Of a DNA stretch of 64,000 bases, positions 16,352 to 25,614 are shown piece after piece (the stretch's first letter is position 1; the number at the start of each line of letters is the position of its first letter). Source of the DNA: Microtetraspora sp. NBRC 16547 (GTDB lineage: Bacteria > Actinomycetota > Actinomycetes > Streptosporangiales > Streptosporangiaceae). Made by a program: the position numbers and the translations under genes. The stretch is taken from assembly GCF_030268965.1 (NCBI RefSeq), contig NZ_BSSE01000023.1, forward strand, positions 59,841-123,840. The letters run 5' to 3'. The notes under the pieces were generated by a model, which was not told the DNA's origin, did not search any database, and was given only the letters and a program-made list of their open reading frames with translations.

Positions 16352-17350
16352 TCAGATCCAGCCGCGCGCCGACGCCTCGGCTCCGGCCTGGAACCTGGTG
16401 GTGACGCCCAGCCGTTCGACGACCGCGGCGATCCGGCGGGTGGCGGTGCGCGCGCTGACCCCGAGTTGCCTGGCGATCGTCTCGTCCTTGAGCCCGGAGT
16501 TGAGCATCCGAAGCAGCAGCAGGTCCTCCTCGTCCGGCCTGTCGCCGACGGGTGGCCGGGCCCCGGTGAGCGGCTGGCCGCGCTCCCAGTAGGCGTCGAA
16601 CAGCTCGATGAGCGCGTCGAGCAGGCCGGAGGGGCGGATCAGGGCGACGTTGTCGTAGACGCCGTCCACCAGGGGCATCAGTGCCAGCCGCCGGTCGGCG
16701 ATCCGCAGTTTGAACGGCAGGTCGGGCAGGAACCGGGACCGCTCACCCTCCTCGGCCAGCCGGAGAAGGGTCTCGAACCGACCGGGGCGTTCCAGGGAAT
16801 CCGGGCAGTACACGACCCGGATGTCCACCCCGCGTGCGATCAGGTCCCGGGTGAGGGCGACCTCCGACTCGTTGGTGTCCGCCGAATCGTCGGGCCGACC
16901 GATGTAGGGCGGCCGGTCGAGCGCCAGCAACTCCGACGTGACCGCCCTGCCCACCTCCGTCATCTGCCGCTTCACCGCGTCCTCGCCCGAGAGGATCTCC
17001 ACCAGGCCGGCCGGGTCGGCCCGCAGCCGGCCCGACTGGTAGAGCTGCGTCAAGTCGGCGACCGTGGTCCGGACCTCGGCCAGCCCCGCCTCGGCCTCCA
17101 GGCGGCGCCGGTCGATCAGCCATCCGAGCGCCGCCTCCGGTGCCACCGGCTCGTACCTGCCCGGCCTGGTCCGTCGCAGCAGTCCGAGTTCGGCCAGCCG
17201 GGCCAGCGCGTGCCGTACCCGTGCGGCGCTGACCCGCAGCGAGCCCGACAGGTCGGTGACTGTGCGGTCGGGGTGGCGGAGCAGGAGTCGGTAGACCTGC
17301 TCGTCGAAATCGCCGATGCCCACCGCACCGAGCGCTGGCTGGTCGTCCAC
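16352..17350 (-). CDS. Regulator with N-terminal winged helix and C-terminal LuxR-type HTH
   Basis: 332-aa transcription factor. Residues 15-65 form a TrmB/MarR-like winged helix (DRTVTDLSGSLRVSAARVRHALARL), the middle resembles the TrmB-like effector region of actinobacterial regulators, and the C-terminus (about 272-325) is a LuxR-type helix-turn-helix (LLLLRMLNSGLKDETIARQL and SARTATRRIAAV). There is no receiver domain. The GTG at 17350 is preceded by AGGTGG. Divergent from the secreted subtilase gene, so that gene is a plausible target. The ligand is unknown. Confidence 0.75.
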   Translation of the reverse strand: MDDQPALGAVGIGDFDEQVYRLLLRHPDRTVTDLSGSLRVSAARVRHALARLAELGLLRRTRPGRYEPVAPEAALGWLIDRRRLEAEAGLAEVRTTVADLTQLYQSGRLRADPAGLVEILSGEDAVKRQMTEVGRAVTSELLALDRPPYIGRPDDSADTNESEVALTRDLIARGVDIRVVYCPDSLERPGRFETLLRLAEEGERSRFLPDLPFKLRIADRRLALMPLVDGVYDNVALIRPSGLLDALIELFDAYWERGQPLTGARPPVGDRPDEEDLLLLRMLNSGLKDETIARQLGVSARTATRRIAAVVERLGVTTRFQAGAEASARGWI

Positions 17351-17500
17351 CCACCACCTGACCAGATAGTGACGCTTTTCGCCATATGACCGAAAACGCC
17401 AGCACTATATCTCGACAACTGATCCTCACGGGCCGTTCACTTCTACCTGCCTCCCAGCGACCTTGCTGCAGGGCGGCACCCCCCGTCTCGAAGAGGAGCA

Positions 17501-20455
17501 ATGGCCCGCAACCCCCGACAGATCCGTGCCTACGGCGCGATTGGGCTCGCCGCCGTGCTGGCGATCACCGTCGCCCCGGCGCCAGCCTCGGCCGATCCCG
17601 CGGCCACCGATCAGACCGACACCTACATCGTCACGCTGGCCGACCAGCCGCTCGCGACCTATGACGGCGGCGTCGCCGGCATCCCCGCCACCAAGCCCGG
17701 CAAGGGCAAGAAGGTGGACACCACCAGCGCGAACGCCAAGCGCTACCGCGACCACCTGAAGAACAAGCAGGACCAGGTCTCCCGCAGCGTCGCCGCCACG
17801 CCGACCCAGCAGTTCTCCGTGGCGTCCAACGCGTTCGTCGCCGAGCTCAGCATGACTCAGGCGGCACGGCTGAAGGCCGCGCCCGGTGTGCTCGCCGTCG
17901 TCCCCGACACCCTGCGCAAGGCCCTGGACGACCGCAGGTCGACCGACTTCCTCGGCCTGTCCGGTGAGTCCGGCCTGTGGTCCAGGCTCGGCGGCACCGC
18001 GAACGCGGGCAAGGGCATCGTGGTCGGCGTGATCGACACCGGCATCTGGCCGGAGAACCCGCTGTTCGCGGCCCCGGCCCTCGGCACCGAGGCGCCCACG
18101 GACGCCGACCCGTACCGGCCCTATCTGCAGGGCTCGGCCACGGTCATGAAGAAGGCCGACGGCGGCACCTTCACCGGCGTCTGCCAGACCGGCGAGCAGT
18201 TCACCGCGAACCTGTGCAACCAGAAGGTGATCAGCGCCCGCTACTACGGCGACGCCTGGCTGCGGAAGGTTCCGCCGGCCAATCGGGCCGACTACGTCTC
18301 TCCGCGTGACGGGGGAGGACACGGCTCGCACACCGCCTCCACCGCCGCGGGCAACGCGGACGTGCCGGCGAGCGTGAACGGCGTCGACTTCGGCCGGATC
18401 TCCGGTGTCGCGCCCGGCGCGGCGATCGCCGTCTACAAGGCGCTCTGGGAGAGCGCCGACGGCCAGCAGTCCGGCGGCGCGGGATCCGACATCCTGGCCG
18501 CCATCGACCAAGCCGTCGCCGACGGCGTCGATGTGATCAACTACTCGGTGGGCAGCGATTCGGAGTCCCCGGTGTGGGACTCGGTCGGGCTCGCCTTCCG
18601 CGCGGCCGCGGCGAGCGGCATCTTCGTCTCCACCGCCGGAGGCAACAGCGGGCCGGGCGCCTCGACGCTGGACAACACCATGCCATGGACGACCACCGTG
18701 GCCGCGAGCACGACCGCGCCGTACCTGGGCGAGGTCGAGCTGGGCGACGGCACCAAGTACCGCGGTTCGAGCACCACGGTCAGCGACCCGCTCGGGCCCA
18801 AGCCGCTGGCCACGGGCCTGCTGGTGAAGAACGACTCCGCCACGGACTCGGACGCGCGGCTCTGCGCCAAGGACAGCCTCGACCCGGCCAAGGCCGCCGG
18901 GAAGATCGTCGTCTGCGAGCGTGGCGTCGTCCCCCGCCTGGAGAAGTCCGGTGAGGTGAAGCGGGCCGGCGGTGTCGGGATGATCATGGTCAACATGGCC
19001 GACGAGGACACCGTCGCCGACTCGCACCCCGTGCCGACCGTGCACATCGGCGGCTCCGGCGTGCCGGCCGTGCTGGCGTACGCGGCGACCGACGGGGCGA
19101 CCGCGACCCTGCGACCCTCGAGCGCCGACGGGGCTGTCTACCCGCAGGTGGCGGGGTTCTCCTCGCGTGGCCCGTCGCTGACCAACCGCGGTGACCTGCT
19201 CAAGCCCGACATCGCCGCCCCCGGTGTCTCGGTCCTGGCGGCCGTGGCCCCGCCGGCGAACAACGGCAACACCTTCGGCTTCTACGACGGCACCTCGATG
19301 GCCGCGCCGCACATTGCGGGTCTGGCCGCGCTCTACCTGGGCAAGCACCCTGACCTGTCGCCGATGGCGATCAAGTCCGCGATGATGACGACCGCGGTGC
19401 CGACCAAGAACGCCGACGGCACGGACAGCACCGACGCCTTCGCCCAGGGTGCGGGCAACGTCGACCCGACCCGGATGCTCGAGCCCGGCCTGGTCTACGA
19501 CTCCGCGGAACAGGACTGGCTCGGCTATCTGGAGGGTCTGGGCGTCAGGACGCGCAGCGGGGTGGCGCCGATCGCCACCAGCGACCTGAACTACCCGTCG
19601 ATCGCCGTCGGTTCGCTGGCCGGCACCCGTACCATCACCCGTACGCTGACGGCCGTCACGCCCGGCAAGTACAAGGCCGACATCGACCTGCCCGGCGTCA
19701 AGGCCAAGGCGAGCCCGTCCATGCTCCGATTCGATCAGGCGGGGGAGACCAAGTCGTTCACCGTCACCATGGAGCTGAGGGACGAGACCGCGACCGACAT
19801 CGCGGGCTCGCTGACCTGGACCGGCGAGGGCCGTACCGTTCGCAGCGCCATCGCGGTGACCGCGCAGGGCGTGCTCGCTCCCGCCGACGTGCGGGGCACG
19901 GGCGCGGACGGGTCGGTGTCCTTCGAGGTGACCCCCGTCATGAAGAAGACCGGCATCACGTCCTACGGGCTGGTCTCCGGCCCGGAGATCGTCGGCTCGA
20001 CCGGCCCCGAGGAAGTCAACGGCAAGCAGTACGCGATCGACGTCCCTGAGGGGACCAAGGCCGTGGAGTTCCGGGCCCGCCCCGACAACGGCCTGGAGTG
20101 GGGCTTCGGCGGACTGGTCATCTACGAGGGCCGGGAGCTCGCGGGCTGGGTGGATCGTGACGGCGACGACTTCCGGCTGGTCCTCCAGCGGCCGAAGGCC
20201 GGCACGTACACCTTCGTGCTCGTCAGCTGGCTGACCGCGCCGGGCACCACGTCGACTCCGTTCCACGCGCAGGCCAACGTGGTGACCGACACCCCGGGCG
20301 TGGGCGGTCTGACCGTGTCGCCCAACAAGCTCAAGGGCGCTCTCGGGGTTCCCGCGACGCTGACCGTCGGCTGGTCGGGACTGCCCGACGAGCGCCCGTA
20401 CACCGGCTACATCGAGTACCCCAATGGGGCCGGAACCGTGATCAGCATCAACTGA
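17501..20455 (+). CDS. Secreted S8 subtilisin-like serine protease with PA insert
   Basis: 984-aa exported protease. A signal peptide (residues 1-31, ending PASA) is followed by an I9-type inhibitor propeptide (about 40-140). The catalytic triad is D179 (VIDTGIWPE), H274 (GHGSHTAS) and S599 (GTSMAAPH); the oxyanion asparagine is N382 (GGNSGPG). A protease-associated (PA) domain is inserted around 410-545, the arrangement known from plant cucumisin-like subtilases, and a fibronectin-like domain follows at about 690-780. The C-terminal 170 residues form a further beta-rich domain. GAGGAG precedes the ATG. Divergent from the two-HTH regulator. A likely role is extracellular protein degradation. 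Confidence 0.93.
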   Translation: MARNPRQIRAYGAIGLAAVLAITVAPAPASADPAATDQTDTYIVTLADQPLATYDGGVAGIPATKPGKGKKVDTTSANAKRYRDHLKNKQDQVSRSVAATPTQQFSVASNAFVAELSMTQAARLKAAPGVLAVVPDTLRKALDDRRSTDFLGLSGESGLWSRLGGTANAGKGIVVGVIDTGIWPENPLFAAPALGTEAPTDADPYRPYLQGSATVMKKADGGTFTGVCQTGEQFTANLCNQKVISARYYGDAWLRKVPPANRADYVSPRDGGGHGSHTASTAAGNADVPASVNGVDFGRISGVAPGAAIAVYKALWESADGQQSGGAGSDILAAIDQAVADGVDVINYSVGSDSESPVWDSVGLAFRAAAASGIFVSTAGGNSGPGASTLDNTMPWTTTVAASTTAPYLGEVELGDGTKYRGSSTTVSDPLGPKPLATGLLVKNDSATDSDARLCAKDSLDPAKAAGKIVVCERGVVPRLEKSGEVKRAGGVGMIMVNMADEDTVADSHPVPTVHIGGSGVPAVLAYAATDGATATLRPSSADGAVYPQVAGFSSRGPSLTNRGDLLKPDIAAPGVSVLAAVAPPANNGNTFGFYDGTSMAAPHIAGLAALYLGKHPDLSPMAIKSAMMTTAVPTKNADGTDSTDAFAQGAGNVDPTRMLEPGLVYDSAEQDWLGYLEGLGVRTRSGVAPIATSDLNYPSIAVGSLAGTRTITRTLTAVTPGKYKADIDLPGVKAKASPSMLRFDQAGETKSFTVTMELRDETATDIAGSLTWTGEGRTVRSAIAVTAQGVLAPADVRGTGADGSVSFEVTPVMKKTGITSYGLVSGPEIVGSTGPEEVNGKQYAIDVPEGTKAVEFRARPDNGLEWGFGGLVIYEGRELAGWVDRDGDDFRLVLQRPKAGTYTFVLVSWLTAPGTTSTPFHAQANVVTDTPGVGGLTVSPNKLKGALGVPATLTVGWSGLPDERPYTGYIEYPNGAGTVISIN

Positions 20456-20669
20456 CGTGACCCGAAGGGGGTGTCCGAGGATTCCCGGGTGTGCGGCCGG
20501 AACGCCGCCGCTCCGCCAGGTTGATCCGGGCATCCCCTTCAGGCGCGAGCCCTGACCAGCGGTCCAGAGGTACCACCGGCGCTTAGGCAACGGAGTTCAT
20601 CTCGGTGAGCGGGGGCTGCGCCCCGTTCGCTTGAACTGCTCGAATCAGGTGTGAGCACACCTCGGCCGA

Positions 20670-21242
20670 TCAGGCGCTCGCCTGGTCGGCCTTCGCCGTT
20701 GTGTGGACCTGGGCGTCGCGGGCCGTGAGGCCGGCCAGGCGTTCCTCGGCGGAGTCGATCACCTGCAGGTCGGCCTTGATGTGCGCGGCGGCAGCGTCGA
20801 TGAGCAGTGCGACGAGCGGGTCGCCGGCGTGCGCGCGGCGCTGCCTGGTGAGCGCGCCGAGGTCGGCCAGGTGAGCCTGCCGCTGGGCGGAGACGAACGA
20901 GGCCAGCTCCTCGGGGCCGAGCCGGCTCGCCCCGAGGAGCTTGAGGAACAGTTCGTCGCGGAAGCCGGAGGTGCGGATCCACGGGGTGGTGGCCCAGGTC
21001 CGCAGCTCCTCCGCGCCTCCGGGCGTGAGCTGGTAGATCGTCTTGTCGGGGCGGTCGCTCTGTGCGATGTGGTCGCGGACGACGTGCCCGTCCCGGACCA
21101 GGCGGTCGAGGATCTGGTACAGGTGCCCGATGTTGAGCCCGCCCCACTGAGGTCCGACGGCCGCCTCGAACCTGGTCTTCAGTTCGTAGCCGTGACTGGG
21201 GCCGTCGGCGAGGAGGGTCAGGACGGCGTGGCTGAGCGGCAT
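20670..21242 (-). CDS. PadR-family transcriptional repressor
   Basis: 190-aa PadR-type regulator. The N-terminal winged helix (MPLSHAVLTLLADGPSHGYEL, wing around LYQILDRLVRDG) is followed by the long C-terminal dimerisation helices (from GFRDELFLKL). The start is the ATG at 21242. It is divergent from an ABC exporter, with 73 bp between start codons filled by palindromic ATTGTGACAAT elements, so autoregulation and repression of the exporter are likely. PadR proteins of such pairs usually respond to the exported drug or peptide; the ligand here is unknown. Confidence 0.9.
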   Translation of the reverse strand: MPLSHAVLTLLADGPSHGYELKTRFEAAVGPQWGGLNIGHLYQILDRLVRDGHVVRDHIAQSDRPDKTIYQLTPGGAEELRTWATTPWIRTSGFRDELFLKLLGASRLGPEELASFVSAQRQAHLADLGALTRQRRAHAGDPLVALLIDAAAAHIKADLQVIDSAEERLAGLTARDAQVHTTAKADQASA

Positions 21243-21260
21243 CCGGAGCCACCTTCCTCA

Positions 21261-21309
21261 ATTGTGACAATGTAGGACCTCCCATGCTGCCCTACATTGT
21301 GACAATGTA
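21261..21309. promoter_or_regulatory. Double palindromic PadR operator
   Basis: Two copies of ATTGTGACAAT (21261-21271 and 21296-21306), 35 bp apart. The second sits in a perfect 17-bp dyad (21293-21309, arms TACATTGT/ACAATGTA around one G), and the facing halves ACAATGTAGG (21267-21276) and CCTACATTGT (21291-21300) also mirror each other. The ATGT/ACAT halves match what PadR proteins bind. The dyad ends six bases before the exporter start codon. Confidence 0.8.
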
Positions 21310-21315
21310 TCGCCC

Positions 21316-22026
21316 ATGGGAGTCGAAGTCAGCCTGCGAAGCGTCACCCGGAAGTACGCGTCGGCCGTGGCGCTCGACGAGGTGAGCCTGGATGTCGAGT
21401 CGGGAAGCGCGGTCGCGCTCATGGGGCCGTCCGGCGCGGGGAAGTCGACGTTGCTCCATCTGGTGGGCGCGATGGACCCGCCCGACGCCGGTGAGATCGT
21501 GGTCGACGGCGAACGCGTCCACGGCCTGTCGCGGCGGGGACTCGACCGGTACCGCCGCCGTATCGGGTTCGTCTTCCAGCGCTTCCACCTGCTGCCCGCG
21601 CTCAGCGCGCTGGACAACGTGCTGGCCCCCGTGCTTCCCCGACGGGTGGATTTCGACCGCAAAGCGAGGGCCATGGAACTGCTGGAGGCCGTGGGGCTGG
21701 CCGACCGCGCCTCGGCATTGCCGAGCCGGCTGTCCGGGGGCCAGCAGCAGCGGGTCGCCATCGCCCGCGCGCTCATCGCCCGGCCGCCGCTGCTGCTCGC
21801 CGACGAGCCCACGGGCAACCTCGACAGCGCCACCGGACACGAGATCGTCGATCTGCTGCTCACGCTGCGGGAGGAGCACGGCATGACCATGCTGATGGCC
21901 ACGCACAACCCGGAGCTGGCGGCCGTCTGCGACCGCGTCGTACGGATGAGGGACGGGAAGGTCGTCTCCGACGAGCGGCTCACGCCGTCCCAGGACGTGC
22001 TCGATCGGATCGGGCGGCTCGGGTGA
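21316..22026 (+). CDS. ABC transporter ATPase (LolD/MacB type)
   Basis: 236-aa ABC ATPase. Walker A is GPSGAGKST, the signature LSGGQQQR and Walker B LLLADEPTGNLDS, wording typical of the LolCDE/MacB/FtsE group that works with FtsX-like permeases. No ribosome site is possible in the six bases between the operator dyad and the ATG, so the message may be leaderless. The stop overlaps the permease GTG (GTGA). Function: probable export or membrane-extraction motor controlled by the adjacent PadR. Confidence 0.9.
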   Translation: MGVEVSLRSVTRKYASAVALDEVSLDVESGSAVALMGPSGAGKSTLLHLVGAMDPPDAGEIVVDGERVHGLSRRGLDRYRRRIGFVFQRFHLLPALSALDNVLAPVLPRRVDFDRKARAMELLEAVGLADRASALPSRLSGGQQQRVAIARALIARPPLLLADEPTGNLDSATGHEIVDLLLTLREEHGMTMLMATHNPELAAVCDRVVRMRDGKVVSDERLTPSQDVLDRIGRLG

Positions 22027-24833
22027 TCCGCCTGGCGTGGGCCCGGCTCCGCCGGGAGCTGGGCCGTTCCCTCGTGCTGCTGGCCGGCATCCTTGTCGCG
22101 GCCACCGGGTTCACCGTGCTGACCGGAACGGCCGAGACCCAGCGCCTGGAGATCGTCGGGACTGTCGGGGAGAACTTCCGCGCGCAGTACGACATTCTCG
22201 TCCGGCCCAAGGGGACGACCACGGAGCTGGAGCGGACCCGCTCGCTGGTGCGGCAGAACTACCTGTCGGGCATCTTCGGGGGCATCACCCTCGACCAGTA
22301 CGAGAAGATCAAGCGGATCAACGGCGTGGAGGTCGCCGCGCCGATCGGCATGGTCGGCTACGTCACCCGGGGCGGCTCGGCCAGCGTCGACGTCACCGAC
22401 GTGCTCCACAAGGGCGATCGCACCATGCTGCGGGTGGACCAGACCCGGGTCTCCGACCGCGGTCTCACCCGCATCCCCTACGGCGGCCCTCGCTACCAGT
22501 ACGTCACCCGCCGGCCGGTCCGGGTGCCCCTCGTCAAGAACACCGGCGGTGACGTCAGGCTGCTCGCCAAGGAGAACCTGGCATCGGGACGGGAGGTCGC
22601 CCTCGGCCCGTCGCTGCTCGACCAGAAGGAGCGCGGCTGGGCGAACCAGAAGACGTTCCCCTTCGAAGGGGGCGCGCAGATCGGGTACTGGTCCACGAGC
22701 ACGGCGTACGGCCTGGGAATGACGACCGAGGACATGTGGAGCCACCGGGGGACCCCGGGACGGGCCGTCGTCAGCGTCGACCAGGAGTTCCCCTTCCTGC
22801 TCGCCGCCCTCGACCCGGACGCGGAGGCCCGGCTGGCGGGACTGGACGAGGCCGTGGTCGCCGGCCGCTACCTCAGAGCGGAGGAGGAGTACCAAATACC
22901 GCCGACCGGAGGCGGCAAGGAGATCGTGCTCCTCGCCGCGGCGCGGCCGTACGCCGACCAGCGGGACGAGGTCGTGATCCGCAGGCTGCCCGCCGAGGCC
23001 GCGGGCGAGGTCGTCAAGGGGACGCCGGCGAAGGCCCTGAAGAAGTACCTCGCCGCGCAGGACGGCGAGGTCGTCAAACGGGTGACGCTGGAGGCCGCGG
23101 ACGCCTACGACAGCATGCTCGACGAGTGGCAGAACATCCCGAAGGGGCAGATGTCGGCGCCCCTCACCCGCTTCTGGACGGCGGGGTCGACCGAGTACCG
23201 GGAGCTGGGAGACCGACACGTCGCCGCCGTGCCGGTGGGCAACGATCCGGCCATCTGGAGGGACCCGGCCTGGGGCAAGGCATTCGGGGAGACGGCGCAC
23301 TTCTTCCTCGGCTGGGAGGGGCACGCGAACGCCCCCATCGGTGCGGCGGACGCGCAGTTCCGGCCGCTGCGTCCCACGTTCCTGCCGGACATCGACACGC
23401 TGTCGACCCGGGTGATCGGCCGGTTCGACCCGGAGAAGCTGCCCGGGTTCAGCGAGCTGGCGGGGCTGCCGATGGAGACGTACCAGCCGCCCGCCGCCCG
23501 GCCCGGCGACAGCCGTACGGAGAAGCTGCTCGGCGGGCGAAACCTGCTGCCGAACGACAACGTCGGCGGATATCTCCAGATGCCGCCCCTGCTGCTGACC
23601 AACCTTGAAGGGCTGGGACGGATCAACTCGGTCACCGGGGGCACGGCCCCGCTCAGCGTGGTCCGGGTGCGCGTCGCGGGGGTGACCGGTCCGGACGCGG
23701 TCAGCCGCGAGCGGATCAGCCAGGTGGCCAGGGACATCGTGGCGGCGACCGGCCTGGACGTGGACATCACCATCGGCTCGTCGCCGTCGCCGATGACGGT
23801 GGAGCTGCCCGCCGGGTCGTACGGACGGCCCGCGCTCACTCTTGAGGAGGGGTGGGTGAACAAGGGGGTGGCCTACCGGATCCTGACCGCGGCCGACCGC
23901 AAGTCGGTGATCCTCTTCACGCTCATCTTGGCCGTGTGCGGCATGTTCGTGGTGAACGCCGCGTCGGCTGCCGTACGGGCACGCCGGGTCGAGTTGGGCG
24001 TGCTCGGCTGCCTCGGCTGGTCGCGCCCTCGGATGTTCGGCGCGGTGCTCACGGAGGTCGGCGTGATCGGCCTGCTTGCGGGCGGCCTGTCCGCCGCGCT
24101 GGCCGCTCCGCTGTCGTCGTGGGCCGGTCTGCCCGATCCGGGTGTGCGAGCCTGGCTGGCCGTGCCCGCCGCGCTGCTTCTCGCGCTGCTCGCGGGACTG
24201 GCGCCGGCCTGGCAGGCGTCGCGGGTGCCGCCGGTGGAGGCCGTCCGGCCGGCCGTACGGCTGCCGGGGCGGGCGAGGTCGCCGCGAGGGGTGACCGGAC
24301 TCGCGCTCGCGGGGCTGACGCGGGCGCCCGGCCGGGCCGTTCTCGGCGCGTCGACGCTGACGGTGGCGGTTTTCGCGCTGACGCTGCTGCTCGGCGTGAC
24401 GTACGGCTTCCGCGGCCGGGTCGTCGGCTCCCTGCTGGGGGACGCGGTCGTCCTGCAGGCGCGCACGGCCGACTATGTCGCGATCGCGGTCATGTTCGCG
24501 CTGGCCGCGCTGGCGCTGGCCGACGTGCTCTACCTCGGCATCCGGGAGCGGGACGCCGAGCTGGCGGCGCTGCGGGCCACCGGGTGGTCGGGCGGCGCGA
24601 TGGCCCGGCTGATCGTGACGGAAGGGGTCGCCATCGGTCTGGTGGGCGCGCTCACCGGAGCCGTCCTGGGGCTCGCCGCGTCGCTCGCCCTGGCCGGTGA
24701 GCTGCCCGTCGCCGTGATCGCGGGGGCGGGGGCGGCGGGGGCTCTCGCGATCGCGCTGGCCGCGCTCGCCGCCGTGGCCCCCGCGCTGCTCGCCCAGAGG
24801 CTGCCGCTTGCCCGGCTGCTGGCCCAGGAGTGA
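22023..24833 (+). CDS. ABC transporter permease, FtsX/MacB family
   Basis: 936-aa permease with an N-terminal transmembrane helix (about 15-35), a very large extracytoplasmic region (about 36-620), three helices with the FtsX motif (about 625-730), then a second set of helices to the end. The duplicated FtsX domain with conserved RRVELGVLGCLGWSR and RERDAELAALRATGWS marks the two cytoplasmic coupling regions. The GTG start overlaps the ATPase stop. The partner ATPase is the preceding gene. Substrate unknown (drug, peptide or lipid). Confidence 0.88.
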   Translation: MIRLAWARLRRELGRSLVLLAGILVAATGFTVLTGTAETQRLEIVGTVGENFRAQYDILVRPKGTTTELERTRSLVRQNYLSGIFGGITLDQYEKIKRINGVEVAAPIGMVGYVTRGGSASVDVTDVLHKGDRTMLRVDQTRVSDRGLTRIPYGGPRYQYVTRRPVRVPLVKNTGGDVRLLAKENLASGREVALGPSLLDQKERGWANQKTFPFEGGAQIGYWSTSTAYGLGMTTEDMWSHRGTPGRAVVSVDQEFPFLLAALDPDAEARLAGLDEAVVAGRYLRAEEEYQIPPTGGGKEIVLLAAARPYADQRDEVVIRRLPAEAAGEVVKGTPAKALKKYLAAQDGEVVKRVTLEAADAYDSMLDEWQNIPKGQMSAPLTRFWTAGSTEYRELGDRHVAAVPVGNDPAIWRDPAWGKAFGETAHFFLGWEGHANAPIGAADAQFRPLRPTFLPDIDTLSTRVIGRFDPEKLPGFSELAGLPMETYQPPAARPGDSRTEKLLGGRNLLPNDNVGGYLQMPPLLLTNLEGLGRINSVTGGTAPLSVVRVRVAGVTGPDAVSRERISQVARDIVAATGLDVDITIGSSPSPMTVELPAGSYGRPALTLEEGWVNKGVAYRILTAADRKSVILFTLILAVCGMFVVNAASAAVRARRVELGVLGCLGWSRPRMFGAVLTEVGVIGLLAGGLSAALAAPLSSWAGLPDPGVRAWLAVPAALLLALLAGLAPAWQASRVPPVEAVRPAVRLPGRARSPRGVTGLALAGLTRAPGRAVLGASTLTVAVFALTLLLGVTYGFRGRVVGSLLGDAVVLQARTADYVAIAVMFALAALALADVLYLGIRERDAELAALRATGWSGGAMARLIVTEGVAIGLVGALTGAVLGLAASLALAGELPVAVIAGAGAAGALAIALAALAAVAPALLAQRLPLARLLAQE

Positions 24834-24846
24834 AATGGCTAAGGGG

Positions 24847-25433
24847 TCAGATGCCGTAGCCGCCGTCGACGTCCAGCTTCTGTCCGGTGATGAACCGGGC
24901 CCGGTCGGAGGCGAGGAAGCAGACCGCCTCGGCGACGTCGTCGGCGGAGCCGAAGGTCCGCAGCGGGATGTTGCCCATCGCCACGTCGAGGGCGCGCTGG
25001 TCCAGGTCGCCGGACGCCAGCAGGCGGGCGGACATGCCGTCGGTGAGCATGCCGGGGCCGACGCAGTTCACCCGGACGCCGAAGCGCCCCTCCTCCGCGG
25101 CCAGTCCGCGCGCGAGCGCCTCCAGGCGACCGCGTCGGCGTCCGTGAGTTCCACGCGTGCGGCGGTCACGACGGCCGGATCCGCGCGTTCCGACTGGTCC
25201 GTGCGTCCGGGGTTCACTGATGGCGCCTGGTCCGGCGGCCGTCCGGCGGGTACGGCGGTCGCCGGGCCGGAGGAGAGTTCCGCCACCAGCGCGTCCGCGG
25301 CGGCCGCGTTCGACCGGTACGTGAACGCGACCGCGGAGCCGCGCCGCGCGAGGTGGCGGCACACGGCCGCCCCGATGCCGCCGGAACCGCCGGTGACCAC
25401 GGCCACGCCCGGCCTGCCGTCGAAGTCCCTCAC
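24847..25433 (-). pseudogene. Decayed short-chain dehydrogenase/reductase
   Basis: The N-terminal SDR part (VAVVTGGSGGIGAAVCRHLARRG) is readable from 25433 in one frame. The C-terminal part (ALARGLAAEEG, VRVNCVGPGMLTDGM, FITGQKLDVDGGYGI) lies in another frame ending at 24847. The middle of a normal 250-residue SDR, including the NAG motif, the catalytic serine and YxxxK, is missing, and a non-homologous Pro/Arg-rich stretch lies between. A frameshift plus an internal deletion is the simplest reading. It converges on the exporter permease with a 13-bp gap. Confidence 0.8.
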
Positions 25434-25614
25434 TCCGCGAGCCTTCCTGCCCGAGCCTCACACACAAGCGTTTGGTCAGGCTAGGGACTTCCGGAACCGG
25501 TTCGCAACCCGGGGACCGGTTACGGCGACCCGAGGGCTGAACCCCTGTTCCTCGACCCCGGCTCGATCGGCTGTTCCGGCAGGAGAGGGCTTACGTCGCC
25601 AAGCCCGACCCGGC

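Noticed and set aside
20464..20540. Terminator after the subtilase
   Set aside because: Arms gaagggggtg and catccccttc pair with one mismatch but are 57 nt apart; too weak to call.
17426..20590. 1054-codon open frame on the minus strand
   Set aside because: It is the mirror of the subtilase gene in GC-rich DNA. Its translation is Gly/Arg/Val-rich with no domain, while the plus strand shows a full catalytic triad.
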